Shown here: positions 1-7,121 of the stretch, piece after piece
Layout: each line of letters starts with the position of its first letter
How positions within the stretch are numbered: position 1 is the first letter of the stretch
Assembly (NCBI GenBank): GCA_035290065.1
Contig: DATDVD010000121.1
Span: 1 to 11,724, forward strand
Origin: DATDVD01 sp035290065
GTDB taxonomy: Bacteria; Pseudomonadota; Gammaproteobacteria; Coxiellales; Coxiellaceae
Reading direction: 5' to 3'
Length of the DNA stretch: 11,724 nucleotides
Notes under the pieces: model-generated
The model's database searches: none
What the model saw: only the letters and a program-made list of their open reading frames with translations
What the model was told of the DNA's origin: nothing
Position numbers and translations under genes: made by a program

Positions 1-2
1 CG

Positions 3-1472
3 GGACTGGATTCACCCGTTCCTGCACACAATATGTTGTATAATCCTCCCTGGGAAATTTTATTGGGAGAACAAACGCCGGTGATAACCGTGCGTAAACC
101 TATTTCAGCCATTACGCCTCTTACCTCTACGGTGATAACTCCACCTTTTCGTATTCGATCGAAACACCATAGTCGGTTTTTTCTGGAGTATAAAGGTTGG
201 GAAAAAGTAAGCCGATGGCAGCCTGCGCGATTTTCAAAAGGCATTATTTATGTGGCTAAAACGTGTCCGTTGGTATTTGAAACCGCGGTGCATTTGGCGC
301 GTCAGGGTTATAAGTTAATGCCATTACCTCTCACTTTTCCAAAAAGTGAAGTTGCCGGTGAAATGAATTTGTCGGTTATTAAAGAGGTTATAAATAAATT
401 TTTTCAACATTCTATTTGGTCGTGTTATACGACAGTACTGATGAAATGGGGGTGGGAGGATATTGCTAAGGCCGTAAAAACGTATTATTCGGATTCTCAT
501 TATTATCTTGATTTTTTCTCGAAAACGTCTCGAGTAAAAGCAGTGTTGTGTAACTATCCTAGCAGTGCTCTAGCTCATGCTTGTTATCAGCACAGTATTT
601 CGTTGGTTGGGTTTCAACATGGCCATGCGTCTGAAATATCAGGATGGGATCACTACTTCGACATTATTAAAGAACCTAATCGATGTGATATTTTTATCAG
701 TTTTACCCAGCTGGCCAAAGAAACGCTGAGTAGAAAAAAAATGAGGGTGAGTAAAATTTTTTCTGTTGGAGTGCCCCACGATTATTTTGCTTCTTCGTAT
801 AGACGGCGGACTGACAATACTATTGATATTTTATTTGTCTCAAAAAACATTCCCATGAAATACGATGCTTATCCTAATTCAGGAATGCATGACGTGCAAA
901 AAACTCAATTGGAATATGAATTAGTCAGAAACGTATTTAAGCATCTTCCCCACAGCGTTATGGTAAAACGCTATCCGACAGGTACGCGAGGATTTTTGGA
1001 TACCAGCGTATTAGAAGAGGAAGTTAGTGTGGCTCACAATATAGAATTTGATCAGCATTGGTATGATCTTCGCTATTATTTTCCGTATTGTCGGATCGTG
1101 ATGGTGGCGAGTTTTACTAGTACGTTAGGATGGTGTGTATTAGCGGGGAAACCGCTTGTATTTATTGACTTGCCCACCCACAGTCCGTTATTGCCAGCCT
1201 TGCGTGAAACAATGGAGAAATCGGTATTTTTTTTCAATGGTGAGAGCAATAATTTTTATGAAAATTTTAGAAATTTTTTAAACCAACCGTTGTCTGTTAT
1301 TGAGCAATTGTGGACAGAAAAAACAGTGGAAAGAGAACATATGGTCCGACAATTTTTTACAGACAGTCATCCTGATTCTGCAGGGAAAAGAGCGGCGATG
1401 GCCATTGAATCAGAACTTCAGGCTAAAAAAATAGTACAAGCAGATACAGTATTGGTTGAGGGAGAATCATGA
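3..1472 (+). CDS. GT-B-like surface polysaccharide transferase, 5' end missing
   Basis: This reading frame is open from base 3, so the gene very likely begins outside the window; the first in-frame ATG at 33 has no ribosome binding site and is probably internal. What remains is about 489 residues, without signal peptide or membrane segment. Numbered from that ATG, an N-terminal Rossmann-like half ends in FQHGHASEISGW (194-205), a pattern like the central His/Gly loop of capsule and LPS transferases. A second half starts near DILFVS (265-270), has VKRYP (311-315, where KxHP is common), and ends with VASFTSTLGWCVLAGKPLVF (358-377), resembling the nucleotide-binding S/T-rich loop followed by a GKP turn of GT-B enzymes. 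Its 4-base ATGA overlap with the neuC-like gene places it in the nonulosonate operon, so a CMP-nonulosonate or neighbouring sugar transferase is a reasonable inference. The fold is moderately supported; the substrate is a guess. Confidence 0.6.
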   Translation, partial: GLDSPVPAHNMLYNPPWEILLGEQTPVITVRKPISAITPLTSTVITPPFRIRSKHHSRFFLEYKGWEKVSRWQPARFSKGIIYVAKTCPLVFETAVHLARQGYKLMPLPLTFPKSEVAGEMNLSVIKEVINKFFQHSIWSCYTTVLMKWGWEDIAKAVKTYYSDSHYYLDFFSKTSRVKAVLCNYPSSALAHACYQHSISLVGFQHGHASEISGWDHYFDIIKEPNRCDIFISFTQLAKETLSRKKMRVSKIFSVGVPHDYFASSYRRRTDNTIDILFVSKNIPMKYDAYPNSGMHDVQKTQLEYELVRNVFKHLPHSVMVKRYPTGTRGFLDTSVLEEEVSVAHNIEFDQHWYDLRYYFPYCRIVMVASFTSTLGWCVLAGKPLVFIDLPTHSPLLPALRETMEKSVFFFNGESNNFYENFRNFLNQPLSVIEQLWTEKTVEREHMVRQFFTDSHPDSAGKRAAMAIESELQAKKIVQADTVLVEGES

Positions 1473-2617
1473 AAAGAAAAATTTGTGTGGTTATTACTGC
1501 TAGGCCCTCGTATTCACGCATTAAAAGTGTATTACGTGCCATTAAAAAGCATCCGGATTTAGAATTACAACTCGTTGTATCCGGTTCTGCTTTGCTGGAG
1601 CGTTATGGAAACGTAGTGGAAATCATGCGGACAGAAGGATTTGAGCCCGATGCTGTGGTGTATATGTTGGTCGAAGGAGAAAATTTAGTGACCAGCGCAA
1701 AATCCACCGGCATGGGCATTATAGAATTAGCCACGGTATTTAATAAATTGAAACCGGATGCTGTATTGAGTGTGGCTGATCGCTATGAAACTATTGCGAC
1801 AGCCATTACGGGTGCTTATTTAAATATTCCCGTTGTGCATGTGCAGGGCGGTGAAGTGACAGGTTCCATTGATGAGAAAGTACGTCACGCTGTGACAAAA
1901 TTATCGGATTTGCATTTTGTTTCTAGTCAAGCGGCAGCAAAACGTGTTGAACGCATGGGTGAAAGAACAGAAACCATTTTTGTTACCGGTTGTCCCTCTG
2001 TTGACTTAGCTGCGGAAGTGATTCAAAAAAATGAGCGCCCTGTTTTTGAGGAAATTGATGGAATAGATTCCGCCTTAACTCAAAAAACACCCTATTTGGT
2101 CGTGTTGCATCATCCTGTGACATATGAATGGGAATCCGCAGGTGAACAAATGTGGGAATTATTAACGCTCATTTCTGGCCTTAATATGCCTACGTTCTGG
2201 TTTTGGCCGAATATCGATGCGGGGGCTGAGTCCAGTGTTAAAGCCATTCATCGTTTTCGAAAAAGAGATACTCTTAAAAATATTCATTATGTTTTAAATT
2301 TAATGCCTGAGCGTTTTTTAATGTTGATTAAAAATTCGGCTTGCTTGGTAGGAAATTCCAGTGTGGGTATTCGTGAATCAGCTTATTTGGGCGTGCCGGT
2401 GGTGAATATTGGCTCGAGGCAACGAGGACGCGATCGCGGCCCTAATGTGATTGATGTGCCTCATGATGTGGAACGAATAATTTTAGCTATTAAGCAACAG
2501 ATTATGCACGGCCCATATTCGTTGAGTTCGCTTTATGGTGAAGGAAATGCGGGTAAAAAAATTGCTGATTTGTTAGCGACGGTTGAGTTAACTTCTCAAA
2601 AATTAATTACCTATTAG
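1469..2617 (+). CDS. neuC: NeuC-type UDP-N-acetylglucosamine 2-epimerase (hydrolysing)
   Basis: Cytosolic enzyme of 382 residues, normal for the family. NeuC-type enzymes hydrolyse and epimerise a UDP-HexNAc to release free ManNAc or, in the legionaminic acid branch (LegG), 2,4-diacetamido-2,4,6-trideoxymannose. Seen in the protein: ITARPSY (9-15) at the start of the first GT-B Rossmann domain, VADRYE (102-107), GGEVTGSIDEKVRHAVTKLS (127-146), a HHP triplet (214-216), GNSSVGIRES (295-304) and GSRQRGR (315-321), which are the usual UDP-sugar-binding and catalytic stretches. The start is supported by GAGGGAG at 1458-1464, five bases before ATG. It overlaps the upstream transferase by 4 bases and lies 9 bases before the neuA-like gene, so translation is probably coupled. 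Family assignment is firm. The sequence does not show whether the substrate is UDP-GlcNAc or a 4-acetamido derivative, so the symbol denotes the family. Confidence 0.9.
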   Translation: MKRKICVVITARPSYSRIKSVLRAIKKHPDLELQLVVSGSALLERYGNVVEIMRTEGFEPDAVVYMLVEGENLVTSAKSTGMGIIELATVFNKLKPDAVLSVADRYETIATAITGAYLNIPVVHVQGGEVTGSIDEKVRHAVTKLSDLHFVSSQAAAKRVERMGERTETIFVTGCPSVDLAAEVIQKNERPVFEEIDGIDSALTQKTPYLVVLHHPVTYEWESAGEQMWELLTLISGLNMPTFWFWPNIDAGAESSVKAIHRFRKRDTLKNIHYVLNLMPERFLMLIKNSACLVGNSSVGIRESAYLGVPVVNIGSRQRGRDRGPNVIDVPHDVERIILAIKQQIMHGPYSLSSLYGEGNAGKKIADLLATVELTSQKLITY

Positions 2618-2626
2618 GTATCTATT

Positions 2627-3331
2627 ATGACGAAGCGTTATTTGGCTGTAATACCAGCTCGGGGCGGATCAAAAGGAATTCCCAAAAAAAATATTGTGTT
2701 GGTTAACCAAAAGCCTCTGATTCAATATACGATTGAATCGGCACTTCCTTTGTTAAAAAGAAATCAATTATCAGAATTAATTCTTTCTACAGATTCTAAG
2801 GAAATTGCTCGTGTAGGCTATCAGTTAGGCCTTTCAGTTCCTTTTTTAAGACCCCCCGCCTTGGCAGATGATCACGCTAATATGGCCGATTGTTTATTGC
2901 ACGCCCTCGATTTTTTTGAGCAACGCAATAGTTTTTTCGATGCTATTGTGTTGTTACAACCTACTTCTCCTTTGCGACGTTCTTTGGATATTGAAGAGGC
3001 ACTCAGATTATATGAGCAGGGTAACACTGATTCTTTGATCTCGATTTATAAAGAAGAATGCATTAATGATCGAATTATGTATGACTATGAGGCAGGATGG
3101 GCCATTCCTTTTAATTCTGATCATAATAAAGGATTAAGACGCCAAGAAAGTCGCTCGATTTATATTAGAAATGGAGCTATTTATATTGTTTCCACTGATT
3201 ATCTTAAACGTACTCATACGCTCTTTTCCGATCGACCATTAGCTTATGTAATGCCCAAACATGCGTCGCTTAATATTGATACGCCAGATGATTTGACGCT
3301 ATTGGCAGGTATGTTATGTTGCGAATCCTAA
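2627..3331 (+). CDS. neuA: NeuA-type CMP-nonulosonate cytidylyltransferase
   Basis: This 234-residue protein would activate the nonulosonic acid with CTP to give the CMP-sugar donor. The N-terminus carries the CTP-binding signature IPARGGSKGIPKKN (9-22), followed by LSTDSKEIA (53-61), LLQPTSPLR (109-117), a QESRSIYIRNGAIYIV segment (173-188) and the C-terminal metal-binding region around NIDTPDDL (216-223). Length is typical of a single-domain bacterial CMP-sialate synthetase. In characterised enzymes the metal site is usually written DxD; here the first position is Asn216 and the second Asp218, a variation to note but not evidence of inactivity. A weak AGG lies eight bases before the ATG. 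The last 16 bases overlap the start of the dehydrogenase gene. LegF (CMP-legionaminate) or NeuA (CMP-Neu5Ac) are both possible. Confidence 0.9.
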   Translation: MTKRYLAVIPARGGSKGIPKKNIVLVNQKPLIQYTIESALPLLKRNQLSELILSTDSKEIARVGYQLGLSVPFLRPPALADDHANMADCLLHALDFFEQRNSFFDAIVLLQPTSPLRRSLDIEEALRLYEQGNTDSLISIYKEECINDRIMYDYEAGWAIPFNSDHNKGLRRQESRSIYIRNGAIYIVSTDYLKRTHTLFSDRPLAYVMPKHASLNIDTPDDLTLLAGMLCCES

Positions 3332-4275
3332 ATAGCGAGCCGGATCGTTACAGTCTTCAAGCAAAAGCGATTTTAAATAGCTTGGGCTCGGTGGATGAAA
3401 AAAATGTAACACGTACCGAATTATTACATATTTTGCCTAATTATGATGTGTTACTTGTTCGCCTTCGGCATCGAATTGATCACGAAATCATTCAAGCCGG
3501 TTTGCGTTTAAAAATAATTGTTTCCCCCACTACTGGATTGGATCATATTGATTGTCAAATTGCTGCAAAGCAGGGTATTGTTGTATTGAGTTTGCAGGGT
3601 GAAGTGGATTTTTTAAACCAAGTGCATGCTACCGCTGAACATACGTGGGCCCTATTGTTAAGTTTAATCCGTCGTATTCCGGCTGCTTATGCCAATGTTT
3701 TGGCAGATCACTGGCAGCGGGATGAATTTCAAGGCCAGGAATTGCAGGGAAAAATCTTAGGCGTTGTCGGATTAGGTCGATTGGGGAAAAAAATTGCGCA
3801 CTATGGTAATGCCTTTGGAATGGCAGTGCATGCATACGATCCATATCATGTAGAATTCTCTGCACCTGTGACACGTCATTTTACACTGGAAGATTTACTT
3901 CGAGAAGCAGACATCGTGTCGTTACACGTGCCTTTGAATGCTTCTACCGAGCGATTGATAGCTGAAAAAGAATTGGGTATTATGAAAAAAGGGGCTATTT
4001 TAGTGAATACTGCTCGTGGAAAAATAGTGGATGAATTTGCATTAATTCGCGCCTTAGAATCTAGCCAATTAAGTGGCGCAGCGCTCGATGTAGTGGCCAC
4101 TGAAAATACTGCTGAAAAAAGCCCTTTAATTGAATATGCCAAAACCCATTCTCATTTATTGATTACGCCTCATATTGGTGGATTAACAAAAGAATCTACT
4201 GAAAAGACAGAAATTTTTATGGCAAATAAATTGCACGCATTTGTAGAAAAACACATGCTATTCATAGGAGAATAA
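3316..4275 (+). CDS. D-2-hydroxyacid dehydrogenase (phosphoglycerate/glycerate dehydrogenase-like)
   Basis: NAD-dependent oxidoreductase of 319 residues that would interconvert a 2-keto acid and a D-2-hydroxy acid. The nucleotide-binding domain is inserted in the middle, as usual: VVGLGRLGKKI (150-160) is the GxGxxG turn and Asp175 at the end of the next strand suggests NAD rather than NADP. The catalytic set is visible: Arg234 in NTARGKIVDE, Glu263 in DVVATE, and His286 in ITPHIGG. It has no C-terminal ACT domain, unlike long SerA enzymes. The start at 3316 has AGG six bases upstream and lies inside the end of neuA; the stop is 4 bases before neuB. Such tight packing indicates a function tied to the nonulosonate operon. 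No such step is in the standard pathway; making or reducing a hydroxy-acid decoration or a keto-acid intermediate are inferences. The substrate is unknown. Confidence 0.85.
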   Translation: MLRILNSEPDRYSLQAKAILNSLGSVDEKNVTRTELLHILPNYDVLLVRLRHRIDHEIIQAGLRLKIIVSPTTGLDHIDCQIAAKQGIVVLSLQGEVDFLNQVHATAEHTWALLLSLIRRIPAAYANVLADHWQRDEFQGQELQGKILGVVGLGRLGKKIAHYGNAFGMAVHAYDPYHVEFSAPVTRHFTLEDLLREADIVSLHVPLNASTERLIAEKELGIMKKGAILVNTARGKIVDEFALIRALESSQLSGAALDVVATENTAEKSPLIEYAKTHSHLLITPHIGGLTKESTEKTEIFMANKLHAFVEKHMLFIGE

Positions 4276-4279
4276 TCAT

Positions 4280-5323
4280 ATGAATTCTATTTTTGTTAGC
4301 GATAAAATAATTGGTGAATCTCAAAGAACATTTTTAATTGCAGAAGTAGCGCAGGCTCATGATGGATCGTTAGGTATGGCTCATGCATTTATTGATGCAG
4401 CCGATAAAGCGGGTGCCGATGCCATCAAATTTCAAACTCATCTGGCTGATCAGGAATCGACATTAGATGAAATGTTTCGAATCCCTTTTAGTTACGAAGA
4501 TAAAAATCGCTATGACTATTGGAAACGAATGGAATTTACGGAATCCCAATGGATAGGATTGGCTAAACATGCCCGAGAAAAAGGATTAATTTTTTTGAGC
4601 ACACCTTTTAGTGTTGCCGCTGTGGATTTGTTAACACGACTCGAAATGCCGCTCTGGAAAATTGGTTCGGGTGAAATCAACACGTTTTCTATTTTGCACG
4701 CTGTATTAAACACAAAAAAACCTATTTTATTAAGTACGGGCATGAGTGATTACGAAGAAATTAGTAAGACGGTTGAGCAAATAAAATTGCAGAAAGTGCC
4801 GTTGGTCATTATGCAGTGTACCAGCCAATATCCTACGCCTTTAACCCGTGTGGGATTAAATGTATTGCACGAATTTCGAGAACGATTTCACTGTGGAGTG
4901 GGATTATCCGATCATTCAGGCGCGCTTTATGCGCCTTTAGCAGCAATGGCACAAGGCGCACACGTGATTGAAGTACACGTGGCATTTAGTCGTGATATGT
5001 TTGGCCCCGATACCCCCGCTTCTTTAACGTTTGAAGAATTTGCTTTTCTTGCTCAGGCTCGGGATGCTTTTCATGTGCTTCAAACGCATCCGGTCTCCAA
5101 AGATCTATTGGCAGAAGAGCTTAAAAAAACAAAACAACTGTTTGCTAAAAGTTATGCGCCGATAACCGCCTTGATCGAAGGAACGGTACTAACAGAATCG
5201 TTGTTAGTGCTTAAAAAACCAGGTACGGGTTTTACGCCAATAGATCTTGACAAGCTAGTCGGTCGTCGCTTAAAAAGGGCCGTTTCGCCCGCTCGACTTT
5301 TAGTCGAAGAAGACTTGGAATAA
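4280..5323 (+). CDS. neuB: NeuB-type nonulosonic acid synthase
   Basis: Condenses PEP with an N-acetylmannosamine-type 6-carbon sugar to form the 9-carbon nonulosonic acid. The 347 residues show the two expected domains. The TIM barrel has IAEVAQAHDG (20-29), GADAIKFQTH (45-54), WKIGSGEINT (126-135), LSTGMSD (151-157), QCTSQYPTP (179-187), GLSDHSG (208-214) and EVHV (231-234); His212 and His233 match the two Mn-binding histidines of characterised NeuB. A C-terminal SAF/antifreeze-like domain covers about 290-347 (APITALIEGTVL, KKPGTGF). Two small departures: GPDT (242-245) where GPDH is frequent, and KKPG where (K)RPG is common. AGGAG at 4266-4270 gives a good start nine bases on. It ends the operon, 24 bases before the tRNA. 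LegI and NeuB cannot be separated by eye. Confidence 0.9.
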   Translation: MNSIFVSDKIIGESQRTFLIAEVAQAHDGSLGMAHAFIDAADKAGADAIKFQTHLADQESTLDEMFRIPFSYEDKNRYDYWKRMEFTESQWIGLAKHAREKGLIFLSTPFSVAAVDLLTRLEMPLWKIGSGEINTFSILHAVLNTKKPILLSTGMSDYEEISKTVEQIKLQKVPLVIMQCTSQYPTPLTRVGLNVLHEFRERFHCGVGLSDHSGALYAPLAAMAQGAHVIEVHVAFSRDMFGPDTPASLTFEEFAFLAQARDAFHVLQTHPVSKDLLAEELKKTKQLFAKSYAPITALIEGTVLTESLLVLKKPGTGFTPIDLDKLVGRRLKRAVSPARLLVEEDLE

Positions 5324-5347
5324 GCGCGGGGATTTGACCTCTGATAG

Positions 5348-5420
<73 letters not shown>

Positions 5421-5426
5421 GTCTTA

Positions 5427-5455
5427 TTTACTGATTACAGGGGATGTGTTATAAA
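5427..5455 (+). promoter_or_regulatory. Predicted sigma-70 promoter with extended -10, upstream of the HMG-CoA synthase gene
   Basis: TTTACT (5427-5432) as -35, a 17-base spacer, and TATAAA (5450-5455) as -10, preceded by TG at 5447-5448 to give an extended -10. A transcript would start near 5462, about 24 bases before the ATG at 5486. This placement argues against translation from the earlier in-frame ATG at 5444, which lies within the promoter. It is a pattern match only. Confidence 0.5.
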
Positions 5456-5473
5456 ACCGAGTATCGTTCTATT

Positions 5474-5485
5474 AAGGAGTGGAGG
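5474..5485 (+). promoter_or_regulatory. Ribosome binding site that decides the HMG-CoA synthase start
   Basis: AAGGAG at 5474-5479 lies six bases before ATG 5486; a second purine run, GGAGG, touches the start codon. The protein aligned from this ATG begins with the usual short HMG-CoA synthase N-terminus ending in YVPN. The upstream in-frame ATG at 5444 would add 14 residues unlike the family. Confidence 0.7.
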
Positions 5486-6688
5486 ATGCTCTCCAGTAAC
5501 ATCGGGTTAGACCACATCGCGGTGTATGTCCCTAATCAATACCTGTCATCTGTTGACTTAGCCCATGCGAGACAGATAGATCCTAATAAATTCACTATCG
5601 GTATTGGCATCAAAGAAATATCTGTTCCGTCGCCTGCTGAAGATGTGGTGGTGATGGCGGCGAATGCAGGCTACCAAGTGCTTCAAGAGGCGGGCGTTTT
5701 ACCGAGCGAAATTGGTTTATTAATTGTGGGTACGGAAAGCGCTGTTGACGGAGCCAAACCGGTAGCGATCCAGGTACATGAATTGCTTGGCATACAATCG
5801 GCTTGTCGTGTATATGACACGATCCACGCGTGCATCGGTGCTACGTATGGTGTGCTGTCTGCTCTCGATTGGTTAGCTGCGGATAGCTCGCGTTCTTATG
5901 CCCTCGTGATTGCATCAGACATCGCGCGATACGGAAAAGCATCGCCTGGAGAGCCTACGCAAGGAGCAGGTGCTGTAGCACTGTTGATTTCCAGGCATCC
6001 AAGATTGATGACATTACAGGAAATCAGTAATTACAGCAAAAATGTTTACGATTTTTGGAAGCCCAAAGAAGAAATTTATCCCATGGTGAATGGGGTTTAT
6101 TCTGCGCAATGCTATTTGGAAGCTGTAACACAATGTTTTACGGGATTAATCATTAATCAAAAATCGACTTTTCTTTATCACACGCCTTATCCAAAACTTG
6201 TTCAGCAAGCGCATACGCAGGTGTTGGAAGTAGTAGACAGTACGATTGATAAAAAACCGCATTATGATAAGTACGTCTCATGCTCTAGTTTATATCCTTC
6301 TCGAGTGGGGAATATCTACACAGGCAGTTTGTGGTTATCATTGGTGAGTTTCTTAGAGAATATTTATGCATCAGAATCCAATAGTCTCATAGAATTACAA
6401 GAAGGTTGTTATCTTTTTTCCTATGGTTCTGGATGTTCCTCCGTATTGATGCGCGGGGAATTCAGTGCTAACTGCCGCGAGATGGTTCAAAAAATGAAGC
6501 TTTCTTTACGATTAGAACAACGTGTACAAATAAGTGTAGAAGAGTACGAGATGCTGATGTATTCGCCGGACGATGTGAAGAAAAATTATCTTAATACAGG
6601 CTATTTTAAATTTGAAGGTATACACAATAAAGAACGAAAGTATTCTGTCTGCAAAGAAACAGTATTTTTTGAGGTAGAAAATGGTTGA
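5486..6688 (+). CDS. Hydroxymethylglutaryl-CoA synthase family condensing enzyme
   Basis: Thiolase-superfamily enzyme of 400 residues that adds an acetyl unit to a 3-keto thioester, as in the mevalonate pathway (MvaS) or in polyketide beta-branching (PksG-like). The catalytic triad of HMG-CoA synthase is present: Glu84 in GTESAVDGAKP, Cys116 in HACIGATYG, and His232 in YHTPYPK. Other family signatures are YVPN (14-17), GIGIKE (39-44), QGAGAVALL (159-167), DFWKP (189-193), RVGNIYTGS (273-281) and FSYGSGCSS (311-319). Length is typical of bacterial enzymes, so it should be active. The first 500 or so coding bases are GC-richer (about 51%) than the rest (about 36%). It overlaps the MaoC-type gene by 8 bases. 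No other mevalonate gene is nearby, while acyl carrier protein and KAS III genes are, so acyl-group synthesis for a glycan is my preferred but unproven reading. Confidence 0.88.
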   Translation: MLSSNIGLDHIAVYVPNQYLSSVDLAHARQIDPNKFTIGIGIKEISVPSPAEDVVVMAANAGYQVLQEAGVLPSEIGLLIVGTESAVDGAKPVAIQVHELLGIQSACRVYDTIHACIGATYGVLSALDWLAADSSRSYALVIASDIARYGKASPGEPTQGAGAVALLISRHPRLMTLQEISNYSKNVYDFWKPKEEIYPMVNGVYSAQCYLEAVTQCFTGLIINQKSTFLYHTPYPKLVQQAHTQVLEVVDSTIDKKPHYDKYVSCSSLYPSRVGNIYTGSLWLSLVSFLENIYASESNSLIELQEGCYLFSYGSGCSSVLMRGEFSANCREMVQKMKLSLRLEQRVQISVEEYEMLMYSPDDVKKNYLNTGYFKFEGIHNKERKYSVCKETVFFEVENG

Positions 6689-7121
6689 TATATTAAAAAC
6701 GTTTGATTATTTTACAGTAGGCTTTAAAGGTTCTTTTACAAAAACTGTCACTGAGCAAGATAATGTTTTATTTGCTGATATTAGTGGGGACTATAATCCT
6801 ATTCATTTTAAAGATAACGTAGCGAATAGCATAGGTTTTAAAGGGGCCATTTCGAATGGCTTTGTAACTGAAAGTAGAATTGCAGGTGCTTTAGTCAATA
6901 CATTTGGCTCTGACACTACCTTGGTAGTGGCTTTGGAAAAAAATACAAGATTTTTAAATCCCGTGTATATGGAGGATGAGATTACTGCGACAGTAGAAGT
7001 AGTCGAACAAATAAAATCCATGCAAGTCTTGCGAATAAAGGCAGCTTGTTATAATCAACACAATCAACGAGTAGTGGCGACTAATATGCTGATTAAAATT
7101 GTTACTCTGCCGCTTGCTTAA
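6681..7121 (+). CDS. MaoC-type (R)-specific enoyl-acyl hydratase/dehydratase
   Basis: Single hot-dog-fold protein of 146 residues, the usual size of PhaJ/MaoC enzymes, which hydrate trans-2-enoyl thioesters to (R)-3-hydroxyacyl thioesters or run the reverse. The hydratase motif is present as FADISGDYNPIHF (31-43), giving the expected Asp37, Asn39 and His42, followed by FKGAISNGFV (53-62) in the loop after the active site. GAGGT at 6671-6675, five bases before ATG, supports the start. It begins within the last 8 bases of the HMG-CoA synthase gene, so the two are almost certainly co-translated. Dehydration of a 3-hydroxy-3-methylglutaryl thioester, or setting a 3-hydroxyacyl group, would fit the pair; the actual substrate is unknown. 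Its last 20 bases overlap the end of the opposite-strand DUF4910 gene. Confidence 0.85.
   Translation: MVDILKTFDYFTVGFKGSFTKTVTEQDNVLFADISGDYNPIHFKDNVANSIGFKGAISNGFVTESRIAGALVNTFGSDTTLVVALEKNTRFLNPVYMEDEITATVEVVEQIKSMQVLRIKAACYNQHNQRVVATNMLIKIVTLPLA

Noticed and set aside
3629..4142. Two - strand open frames of 81 and 88 codons inside the dehydrogenase gene
   Set aside because: They lie opposite a clearly coding gene with intact motifs, have no ribosome binding sites and show no recognisable motif.
4516..4743. A 75-codon - strand open frame inside neuB
   Set aside because: Shadow of a well supported NeuB-type gene.
5291..5304. Small hairpin CGACT-TTT-AGTCG near the end of neuB as a terminator
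   Set aside because: It lies inside coding sequence and no T run follows.
5444..5485. Upstream ATG start for the HMG-CoA synthase
   Set aside because: It lies within the predicted promoter and adds residues unlike the family; ATG 5486 has a strong ribosome binding site.
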